DNA from: Torymus aiolomorphi
Lineage: Eukaryota; Arthropoda; Insecta; Hymenoptera; Torymidae
NCBI GenBank assembly: GCA_036365515.1
Contig: CM070877.1
Location: 72,042,022-72,106,021, forward strand
DNA length: 64,000 nt
Direction of reading: 5' to 3'
The number at the start of each line of letters is the position of its first letter. The stretch's first letter is position 1. The translations under genes were made by a program, and so were the position numbers. Under the pieces are notes generated by a model that saw nothing but the letters and a program-made list of their open reading frames with translations, ran no database searches and was not told where the DNA came from. Shown here piece after piece: positions 55,798 to 64,000 of the stretch.

Positions 55798-58700
55798 TCA
55801 TTCTATTCTAATTTTTTTAAAGGGCGTTTCATAAGTTGTACCGTCGTCAGTGTCATTAGAAGATTCACTAAATGTGAAATCAAGTTCAGGTTCAGTTAAT
55901 TCTAATTCCTCTGGAGTCTCTAATTCATTTTCCTCTAAATTAATAATTTTTTCGCAATTTGAACATTCGCCATTACAATTAACACAAAAGTCTGTACATT
56001 TTAAGCCGTGTTTCACGCAACCACAATTTTTGCGCAATCTTTTGTGCACCGACACCTTATATCCCGCAGCACATCTTCTGGTACTAGGGAATCGTTTGTC
56101 TGTATCGGTTGCACTCCATATTGACTGACTTTCCATCCCCATTCAACGGGATTTACTTCCCGTCGAAGCCATTGCTGAACCTGGTAATATACTCGTAAAC
56201 TATGTTGAGCTGCGGCAGATTCAGTCGGTGGTAAGTTTTCTAATTTGAAACTGGTTTTAAAAGTACATTTTTTGAAACAGTTGTACCTATATTCATTTAA
56301 AGAATGGCAATTTTTTTTTCGCTCCATATAGAGCCATAATCATGTCTTTTCCGACGCTTATAATATCATTCTTTGCGGCATTGGCAGTATTGAAAACTTT
56401 AACTTTTTCGACTAATTCGGAATTACTTAACAAGGTTTTTATAATTTTCGTTTTACCGTAATTATAAAAAGCGCTTGTTGTATCGCAACCTGTAAAAGCA
56501 TGCATAAATGCTATTAAATGTTGTAACTTGGAGTTACTTAAACTATTAGCAATATAAATTTTTTCACAGGTTTTTCCTTTCCCTGGCTTAAGGAAATAAA
56601 TGTTTTGAATAGTAGGCGCTAGTTGTGACAAAATTACCAGCAGATCAATATCTTCGCCAACAATTACATTTTTTTCAAATGCTGATGCATCAATTGCTGT
56701 CTGAACAATCAATTTATTAGCATCTTCAACCGCTGCTTTCGTACGAAAGCCAGCACTTAATAATTTTTCTTGTAAAGCACTTATTATTCTACTTTTATTT
56801 TTGTCGTTTGATAAAAATTTATCCTGCGATGTAGTCACTGTCATGTCTAATTTAAATTCAATTTCTCTACTTATTTCTCTAGTTTGTCGTCTCAATCGTT
56901 TGGCTGTTTTTGTAAACAAATTCGAGTTCATCGGGTAGCCGTCGAAAACTATAATGCTGTTCTTCGAATAATGTTTCGTGACGTAACTTACATACCTATC
57001 CAGAATATTTTGAAAGCTGCCTTTTTGATGCCAAACAACGGTATGCAATACAAATCCACCATCAATTACATGAGATGGGTTTTGTATTGAAAAATTTTCT
57101 GACAATTGTGTAAAAGCGTCAAATAATTTTGATCTTGTCGTTTTCCGCATTTGTCTGTTATCAAAAATTGAAAGTGGGTATGGAGCTAACTCATAGCTTA
57201 AATAATTTTGTAAGTCTTCTTTATCTTTCAATGCTATCGAAATCCTTTGAAATATTAATAATGGATTTACAAGCACAATATCATTATCCAATTTGATTGA
57301 CGTACAAGCTTGTTGAGGCAAAACTTTATTTTTTTTTTCGAATTTCAATTTATCAAAAGGAACACCAACGGATTTATTCATTAAATGTACTCCAACCGAA
57401 AATGCTTTATGAGAATTAATTTTAGCATCTCCTTTAACACCTGTACTTATGCTCATAATCGTACTCGAAGACATAAACGCTTCATGATTATTGAAATAAT
57501 TTAATAATTTTTGTAAATCTCCAGCATCTCTAGCGACTCTTGATCTTCTGGCATCTACGTGCTGTTCCGACGTGCCAAAGTTCACGTTACAAAAATCTAA
57601 AATGAAATTGTTGATGTCGATAAGAACGGGCATTGATAAAACCCATTTTGAAACAACGCTGTCGCTTAAACCTCTACCGTGAGTTAAACCTCCTCTAACT
57701 TTCATTGTTCGTATCAAACCCATTTTGATGGACATATCACTCCAGATCCCGGACCAAAATTTGTCAGTTAATCTTATAGTTAAATGACCCTCTTTTGTAA
57801 ATTTATTATACTCAATAGGGTCCATTATATTTTCTAATTCATACATGTCTTGTAAATATAACTGACAAGATTTTGCATACAAATTGTACCCCGTTGCATA
57901 AAAATACGGCATCATATTTTTTGCCATTTCCAAATGTAAATTCCAGTTGCTGCTTCTTTCTGCACATATAAACTGCTTTAAAATAGTGACAAGATTGAAA
58001 TATTGTACCCACAACTCAGCTACTGGTCCTTTTTGTTTAAGGTCATTTAAAGTGCAGGAGAATTTGTTTAAAATCTTTTTAAAAGATGGTGTTTGTAATG
58101 CGTTTAAAGTTTCACTGCCTAAGTTACCAATAATTTCAGCTAACTCAACTTCTTCTTCTATGTCAAAATTTGTGTTAGATATAATAATCTTTGCTAGAGC
58201 TGCTTGAGTAAGGCTGTGGGCTCTGACAGCTCTCTTATACGCATGACCATCTAAAATTTTATCGGTAGATTTTTCCGCATAAATTTCACAGAGAGCCTCC
58301 TTCAACCCACTTCCTAACATAATATACCCTATTGAACCCATAAACGATAAAAGCATGTGAAAGCCACCTAATCTTACAATAATAGATGATAATTCTTCAC
58401 GGCGACATATTAGTATTTCTCGCGCTTTAATATACAAAGGTTGGTCAAATGTGATAAAGTTATGTTTTTGCTTTAAAAATTTGCATTTCCTATCTGCTTC
58501 TAAAAGTAAAGTATATATCGTATCATAATTAGTTGCTGGGTTATTAATAAATGGTAAAATTCTAGTTTTACTTGTAACATAATCACAATCTTGTGTTATC
58601 TGTTCCATTAATCCATTCCAGCCTATAAAATCGAGTCGCTTATAAGGTTTTCCATAAAACCATAAAAAATCTGCGGTTTTTATCTCTATAGTATCATTCA

Positions 58701-59455
58701 AAACGGAGTCTTTTTGCAAATCTTTTACACAAATTTTACCTAGCGCAGAATATTAAGGTTTGTGAAAAATTTGCAAATCAACTTTACCGAATGAACCAAG
58801 AACTTCAACCGATGGCATTTTACTTAGTCTCGGTATGACTTTTCCTGCGATAATAGATTGTTTCGGCGATAAAATTTCCATACGATCCATAACATGTAAA
58901 GTATCATGACCGGAAAGTGTTTGAGTATCATGATCAGCATTATCGCCAACTATTTGTAGATATGCGTCGCCGTATTTAAATTCTTCTCCGTTCATAAGAA
59001 CTGAGGCCTCGAATAAAAGAGTTCGCTCATAAGAAGAACTAAACCCAAAAGCATGTAAAATTTGTATTAATTCTTTTGAAGCAAACTTTCTATTTAATGT
59101 TGATGCTAAACCTAATAACAACGGAGATATAAAATTTCGTGGCCGCGCGATTGCTATCATTGCATGAGCAACAGCGATAACTTTTTTTTAAATTTTGTCA
59201 ACAGAAGTTTTATTATTAAGTCAAAATTCTTCTAAAAAGAAATTTAATAACTCAGGAACATTTTCACGTATGTTACTTTCCAGTGAATCTGTAGTTGTAT
59301 AATTATTTGTGTCATATACTTTTCCACGAACTTGTCCTAATAATATTTTTGCAGCAAGCGAAAGAATTCTTTTATGCTCATCAAAATCATTATCTTTTTT
59401 GCTTTTATACCAATGATCATTCAAAACTGTATTGAGATGTACGTTTAGAAAAGAT
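55798..59455 (-). pseudogene. Broken PIN/FEN1-like nuclease-core protein with TSO1-like CXC tail
   Basis: Reads leftwards from the DIRS junction: LNDHWYKSKKDND (59424-59221), AFGFSSSYERTLLF (59160-58753), then an open 808-codon stretch (58719-56293). Acidic motifs in FEN1/XPG order are IDGGFVLHT (about 57071), VFDGYP (56950), VEDAN (56730), GEDIDLL (56658) and FTGCDTTSAF (56490). A frameshift in the A-run near 56320 precedes NPVEWGW and a Cys-rich tail: IRCRCTKDC, a second shift, then CGCVKHGLKC and CVNCNGECSNC, resembling TSO1/tesmin CXC. In-frame stops lie at 59221, about 59188 and 58753. The nuclease idea rests on motif order only. I recognise this family from animal genomes but know no tested function. 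Confidence 0.7.
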
Positions 59456-59482
59456 TATATGTTTGCTTCGTTCTCATGATTA

Positions 59483-59578
59483 CATGTAATAGCATTAGGT
59501 ACTGCCAGAGTCATCACACAGTTCAGAGAGAAAAGACCCCGTAAGAGGGCGTTCGCCGCGAGCCTTCTTCATTATTGT
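59483..59578. repeat. DIRS left inverted terminal repeat
   Basis: Matches 63519-63620 in inverted orientation with few differences. The outermost left piece CTTCGTTCTCATGATTACAT (59465-59484) is complementary to the internal region near 63375. Confidence 0.85.
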
Positions 59579-59637
59579 TTCGTGTGTCAGACGATTCACA
59601 TCGTGTTATTTCTGTCATCCGAAAATTTTGTGGAAAA

Positions 59638-61052
59638 ATGGGGAAATCAAAGAAGAGAAAGCGTGAACAAGAGGATATCCTACGAGAGCTCTTGAAGCGG
59701 GTCAAGAGAATGGAGGATCGAATCGAGGAAAAGGTTTCTTCGGGTTATCCCGAAGCGTATGGAAGCGGCACTGCACCGACAGATGCCTTGAAGGAAAATG
59801 GCCGCCAAAGCGAGCCTGAGTCAACCGACACTGACTCACGCCAGTCTATAGACTTAAGTAAGTATTATGTTGTGTGTATACCGTGCTATACACTACGATC
59901 GTGCTCGTACATAAGATGAGACTAGTATCGAATTAAAATGTTTGCATGGAGCTCATTGAAAGCATGAGACACGCATATGCGTATACGGTTAAGCTCATAG
60001 AATGCATGAGATAAAGGCGAAGTATAGAGATAGAAATAAAGTACGTTGTTTTATTTATTATCACAGGAAATCCTCTGAGAGATGTAAGTGACGTACAAAA
60101 TTCGGCCCGCATAAACAAAGAGCTGTCAGCCTTTTCAGGCGGCATCGACGCGGCAAGCGACGTCATAATTCCGAACGGTACGGAACCTACCTTACCTACA
60201 GATGAGTTGCAGGCTGAAAAACCGCATGTAGATGCTGAGGGGATACCAACCGAATCGATTACGGACGAAGCGGCACTAAAGATCATGGGCGAGGATCCGT
60301 CGAAAAATGACCTCAAAGAGGAAACCATACACCCCGAAATCGCTTCGAGATGGAATCATTGCAAGAAATCAGGCCTTAAAAAGGAAATAAAAGATGTATT
60401 ATTTAAAAAATATCTCAAAATTACAAATTGCCCTAATGAAGCTCCTATTCTCGACGAGGAAATTATTCCAACGCTCAGCGATCCTGCACTTAAAAGAGAC
60501 AAGCATTTTATGCACACACAGAATCAGCCTGGATTAGGCCTGACTTCATTGGGAAAAGCATTGTCTATGCTATTACGAGATAGAGATGCGCCTGAAAATC
60601 GAAATATACTTTTGGATTATTTATGGGATACTGGTAAATTACTATCAGAAATATTTTACTCTGAAACAAAAGCACGCAGGGCTTATATAACTCCAGGAAT
60701 GAGCAAGCCGATTAAAGATCTGATGGACAAATTAGACTCAGGTACCTACTTATTTGGAGATAATGTGGAAGAAAAAATTAAGAAGGCAAAAACAATGGAA
60801 AAAATCAGTAAAGATATTAAGCTAATTCCATTAACTAATAACAAAAATGCACCCAAACCGTCTGGTTCGGTAAACTGGAAAGGCCCGTCAGCGAGAGGGC
60901 CGTCGCAGGCGGGCAACAACAACAAGAACAGGCCTACGGCGTCTGCCCCTCCGAAAACGTCTCAAGGTCAAGACTCTCGGAATTCTCGAGACTCCCGGGC
61001 TTACAGAGCTCAAAACCCGAATCGTCCTCAGCAACCGAAGCATCGACATTAG
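59638..61052 (+). CDS. DIRS Gag-like protein, two exons, 401 aa
   Basis: Exon 1 is 59638-59857 and exon 2 is 60067-61052. Spliced length is 1206 nt with no internal stop. The start ATG 59638 opens a basic then charged helical N-terminus (MGKSKKRKREQEDILRELLK) suited to a coiled coil. The middle carries HPEIASRWNHCKKSGLKKEI and LTSLGKALSMLL, and a MSKPIKDLMDKLDSG segment follows. The C-terminus is Gly/Asn/Arg/Gln-rich and ends PKHRH, a likely nucleic-acid-binding tail. No zinc knuckle is present, as is common for DIRS Gag. It is the only intact reading frame of the element. Confidence 0.75.
59858..60066 (+). other. Spliceosomal intron in the DIRS gag (209 bp)
   Basis: The donor GTAAGTATTATG is near consensus and the acceptor is TTTATTTATTATCACAG. 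Removing 209 bp joins SIDL to NPLRDVSDVQNSARINKEL through a phase-1 codon. Without splicing, exon 1 runs into a stop at about 59917. Confidence 0.75.
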
Positions 61053-61059
61053 GAGAGGT

Positions 61060-62300
61060 AAGACTAGCGGGCAGACTGGAAAGATTTTATGATAGATGAA
61101 CTGAAATCACGGACGATTCGTTCATTTTGGAATGCATCGCCGGCGTGCAAATAAGACCCAATATATGCTCGCTTCAAAACATCTTTAAGAATACGAAGAA
61201 ATTGACAACGCAAAACGCTGCAATTCGTACAGCACTCAAAAAATATTAAATATGATTGACAATTTATTATCAAACTCAATATGTACAATAAGAGAATTCG
61301 CCAAATTTATTGGAAATTTAAATGCGGCCTGTCCGTCAGTTCCTTGTGGTAATTTATATTGTAAAAACTTTGAGAGAGCCAAATTTTTAGCTCTATTATT
61401 TGGCGATGGAGATTATGATAAACGAATGCGTTTGGAAACATATTTACATGACGACTTATTTTGGTGGCAGCGTAATATTATAAAAGCGAGAAAATCTTTT
61501 GAAATAAAAAATTTTGATATAGAGATTTTTTCGGATGCGTCCTTGACAGGATGGGGCGCGGCTAGTGGTAATGAAAATTATGGAGGGTAATTCTGGTCAT
61601 TTACCGACCGTAAAAAATACATAAACCATTTGGAGCTGACAGCTGCGCATTTAGCATTAAAAGTTTTTGTCAAAGATATGAGAGAAGTCTCAATATTACT
61701 ACGCAGTGACAACACCACTGCCATAGCGTACATTAATAAGATGGGTGGAATTCAATTTCCAGAATTAAATAAGTTGGCCCGAAATCTGTGGCAATGGTGT
61801 GAGGTTAGGAATATTCATGTTTTTGCATCATATATTCCTTCTAAAGACAATACGGAAGCCGATGTGGCATCGAGAAATGTTAATATCGATACAGAGTGGG
61901 AACTTCCCAAACGCGCATTTAATATTATATATCAAAGAAATGGGGACCATTTGATATTGACTTATTTGCATCAAAAGTTAATACTAAAAATATTAAATTT
62001 TGTTCGTGGAAAAGAGAACCTGACGCTTATGCAATAGACGCATTTACATTAAATTGGCAAAAATTTGTATTCTACGCTTTTCCACCATTTGCGCTAATCG
62101 CAAAAGTCGTAGCGAAAATTGCGGCTAATAAAGCGAACGGCGTACTTATTGTACCATATTGGCCTACTCAACCCTGGTTCCCCGCGTTTATGTCATTATG
62201 TAAAAGTTATATAACATTTAAGCCATCTAAACAGTTATTGTTGTCGCCTTGCAGATCGATTCACCATCCATTAGCAGGCCTTCTTTCACTGATAGCAGGA
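61060..62300 (+). pseudogene. DIRS reverse transcriptase/RNase H remnant, RT core deleted
   Basis: The RT N-terminus is recognisable at 61064-61150 (LAGRLERFYDR, DDSFILECIAGVQI). It then jumps to the RT-distal connection (IREFAKFIGNLNAACPSVPC, 61280), so the part that should hold the catalytic YxDD box is absent. RNase H follows: SDASLTGWGAASG, an in-frame TAA at 61588, HLELTAAHLALKVF, RSDNTTAIAYINKMGG, NTEADVASRN. A one-base shift near 61940 leads into FDIDLFASKVN and PYWPTQPWFP, the C-terminal extension usual in DIRS. Non-functional. Confidence 0.88.
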
Positions 62301-62304
62301 CACT

Positions 62305-63255
62305 TATCAGGGAGTTCTACATAGAAACCGGCGTTCCTCAGTTATCAATAGATGTGATGCTTTCGTCTTTAGCAGAAAGTACATTCAAATAGTACAATGC
62401 TTCAATGAGAGGATGGTATATATATTGTACTTCGAATAATTACAATGTTTTTGAAGCAACAGAAAAACAAGTTTTGGAATTTTTAACAAAAATGTATGAA
62501 GACGGAGCATCGTATGGTACGCTAAATACGGCGCGTTCCGCTGTTTCCTTAATATCTAAGGCTACTCTTTCTGAAAGTCGTGATATTAGTCGATTTTTTA
62601 AAGGATTATTTAAACTTAGACCGACGAAACCACGTTATAATAAAATTTGGAGTACTGAACCGTTTTGAAAAAAGCCTCAGAACTATATCCTCTAAATAGT
62701 CTAACTCTGGAAAATCTTACTAATAAGTTAGTAATTCTATTAGCTATTGGTACCGTGCATCGAGTACAGACTCTGTCATTGATCGATATAGATGAAATCA
62801 AAGTTTCTAGTTCTGGAATAGAGATTCAAATTATAAAACCGATTAAAACAACCAAAGCTGGTTCTACGCAGCCGATATTTTTCTTGCCGTATTTTCGAGA
62901 AAAACCGGAGCTTTGTCTCGCTTCTACTATAGAACATTACATTAAAGTCACCAGCGATATTAGGAATGCGACAAAAAGTCTCATTTTATGTACGAAAAAG
63001 CCGCATAAACCAGCTACTGCCCAAACAATAAGTCGATGGATCCGATCCTTTCTATGTATTTGTGGAATAGGAGAAGAATATACAGCCCATAGCACGCGTC
63101 ATGCTTCGACCTCCGCTGCTCTTAAAAAAGGCTTAGATGTTAGTATTATAAAAAGTACTGCAGGTTGGTCGCAAGACTCACTTACATTTGCGCGATTTTA
63201 TAACAGACCTATTGAGGCCGATAGAAGTTCTTTTATAACAACTGTGTTCAACTAA
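62305..63255 (+). pseudogene. DIRS tyrosine recombinase with catalytic residues, frame-broken
   Basis: The N-terminal SAM-like part has IDVMLSSLAEST, a stop at 62390-62392, MRGWYIYC and GTLNTARSAVSLI. A frameshift near 62660 follows. The catalytic domain keeps IGTVHRVQTLSL (first Arg), HSTRHAS (His-x-x-Arg-His, about 63087), AGWSQDSLTFARFYNR (nucleophile Tyr near 63199). The protein would mediate circular-intermediate integration of the DIRS element. The first stop and the frameshift disable this copy. Confidence 0.9.
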
Positions 63256-63369
63256 ATGACTAAAGTGTTAATAAATTTATTGAATAAATAAACACTATTA
63301 TGAGTTAAAAACTGATTATATCAAGTTCAATTCTAAACAAATTGTAATACCCTAGCTCTAAACAGCTAC

Positions 63370-63478
63370 ATGTAATCATGAGAACGAAGCAAGCGTATAA
63401 TTGAAAATCAAACGAACTTACCTGTAAGTGAAGTTCGATAGCAATTATATGCGTAGCTTCGTTCGAAATGATTACAAA
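63370..63478. repeat. DIRS internal complementary region
   Basis: TAATCATGAGAACGAAGCAA (complement of the left end) is joined directly to ATTGAAAATCAAACGAAC and on to CGAAATGATTAC (complement of the right end at about 63608-63686). This fused arrangement is diagnostic of DIRS-type elements. Confidence 0.85.
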
Positions 63479-63518
63479 TCCCGAAAATCCCACCCTATCC
63501 CCATGTGCATCTCTAAAA

Positions 63519-63688
63519 TAATGAAGAAGGCTCGTGGCGAACGCCCTCTTACGGGGTCTTTTTCTCTCTGAACTGTGTGATGACTCTGGCAGTACCTAAC
63601 GCTACTACATGTAATCATTTCGAACGAAGCTACGCATATAATTGCTATCGAACTTCACTTACAGGTAAGTTCGTTTGATTTTCAATAT
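63519..63688. repeat. DIRS right inverted terminal repeat and right end
   Basis: AATAATGAAGAAGGCTCGTG to GACTCTGGCAGTACCTAACG is the inverted left repeat. It is followed by the right-end sequence ending GATTTTCAATATAA at the host junction. Confidence 0.85.
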
Positions 63689-64000
63689 AATTGGTCCATC
63701 TTTACTTGGATGAATAATAATATCGTTGCCAAACGTTTCCAACAATTTTTTTTTAATCAACGACATTTTCGGCCATTGCTCGATATCGAATGTACTTAGA
63801 ATATGTTTAATGGAAAATTGGTATTCTTCTTTGTGTGCAAGAATATACGAACAAATATGTGTAACAGCTAATGAAATACTATCTTGTTGCTCTTTCGATT
63901 CTATCACCTTCGCATTTGCCCTATATTTAGCATTACATGTATCATGATATCTCGCTTTCACGGCTGCTAAATCATCTACTGATGTAATTCTATAAAGAAC
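63689..64000 (-). pseudogene. N-terminal part of the same PIN/CXC gene, cut off by the window edge
   Basis: The minus strand reads VDDLAAVKARYHDTCNAKYR, then an Ile/Leu-rich helical region and KDGPII at the DIRS boundary. The frame is open to the window edge, so more lies to the right. Joining it across the DIRS insertion to 59455 gives a continuous-looking protein region. ARYHDTC is a Cys/His segment typical of the N-terminal zone of these proteins, by memory. Confidence 0.65.

Larger units (their letters stand above)
59456..63688 (+). mobile_element. DIRS-like tyrosine-recombinase retrotransposon
   Basis: A ~100-bp inverted terminal repeat is at 59483-59578 (AGTCATCACACAGTTCAGAG, CCCCGTAAGAGGGCGTTCGC) and inverted at about 63519-63620. 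The sequences outside these repeats are both found, complemented and joined, in an internal complementary region at about 63370-63478. Coding order is Gag, RT/RNase H remnant, tyrosine recombinase. There is no obvious target duplication. It sits inside the PIN/CXC gene. All of this is the DIRS plan; the RT core is deleted. Confidence 0.92.

Noticed and set aside
1..64000. CRISPR array, operons, prophage or bacterial features
   Set aside because: Repeats lack spacer structure and all recognisable coding content is eukaryotic transposon-type.

Overview
The window looks like a transposon-dense, probably heterochromatic stretch of an insect genome. The evidence is AT-rich DNA, spliceosomal-type introns, primer-binding sites matching animal tRNAs, and Ty1/copia, BEL/Pao, CR1/jockey-like, DIRS, Tc1/mariner, Helitron and TTAA-MITE sequences of insect type. 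A parasitoid wasp or other hymenopteran is a guess from LTR style (GC-rich, CTCTC-rich LTRs in an AT-rich background), not something the sequence proves. I see no intact host gene and no bacterial, CRISPR or operon-like content. One broken multi-exon-sized gene, or gene-like element, runs off the right edge.

Layout. 1-1332: a ~174-bp satellite, degenerate ~115-bp repeats and a TGTACNGAAA decamer array. 1482-6240: a young full-length copia element (5-bp target duplication, LTRs ~1% diverged) with one nonsense and one frameshift, lying in the 5' part of a CR1/jockey-like non-LTR retrotransposon that continues to 11088 and carries four MITE insertions. 11.2-13.2 kb: microsatellites, two more decamer arrays and palindromes. 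13200-20656: a BEL/Pao element with 5-bp target duplication, dead in protease, RT and reading frame. 21-25.7 kb: decamer array, a foldback holding two divergent tRNA-like sequences, and a second non-LTR element with an ORF1-to-RT fusion and a ~1-kb insertion. 25.7-32.6 kb: minisatellites, Helitron helicase fragments with CTAG-type 3' hairpins, and a head-to-head 90-bp minisatellite.

32.6-40.3 kb is a three-part nest: a minus-strand copia element interrupted by a 1.18-kb solo-LTR-like insert (duplication GCAAC), a plus-strand copia with a large internal deletion (duplication CTTTT), and a 157-bp MITE. Next come a 0.8-kb near-perfect palindrome (40468-41261) and a 3.6-kb Tc1/mariner-superfamily element (41371-44966, TA duplication, apparent DD41D) whose kilobase-long inverted arms both carry the transposase C-terminus. 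45739-53762 is an 8-kb LTR-flanked element with no recognisable reverse transcriptase but with an ORF region carrying about ten zinc knuckles. It also has a duplicated primer-binding region and a second internal polypurine-tract/LTR-start.

55798-64000 (minus) is a broken gene combining an N-terminal Cys/His region, a FEN1/XPG-like (PIN) nuclease-type core and a TSO1-like CXC tail. It is split by a 4.2-kb DIRS-like tyrosine-recombinase retrotransposon (59456-63688) that shows inverted terminal repeats, the internal complementary region and an in-frame spliceosomal intron in its gag.

How the parts work together: nothing here forms a cellular pathway. The order of insertion can be read from target duplications and interrupted frames. 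The non-autonomous families (decamer-array elements, TTAA MITEs, foldbacks, the 8-kb LTR element) must have borrowed enzymes from elsewhere. The candidates for something undescribed are the multi-knuckle LTR element, the decamer-array families and the PIN/CXC protein family.
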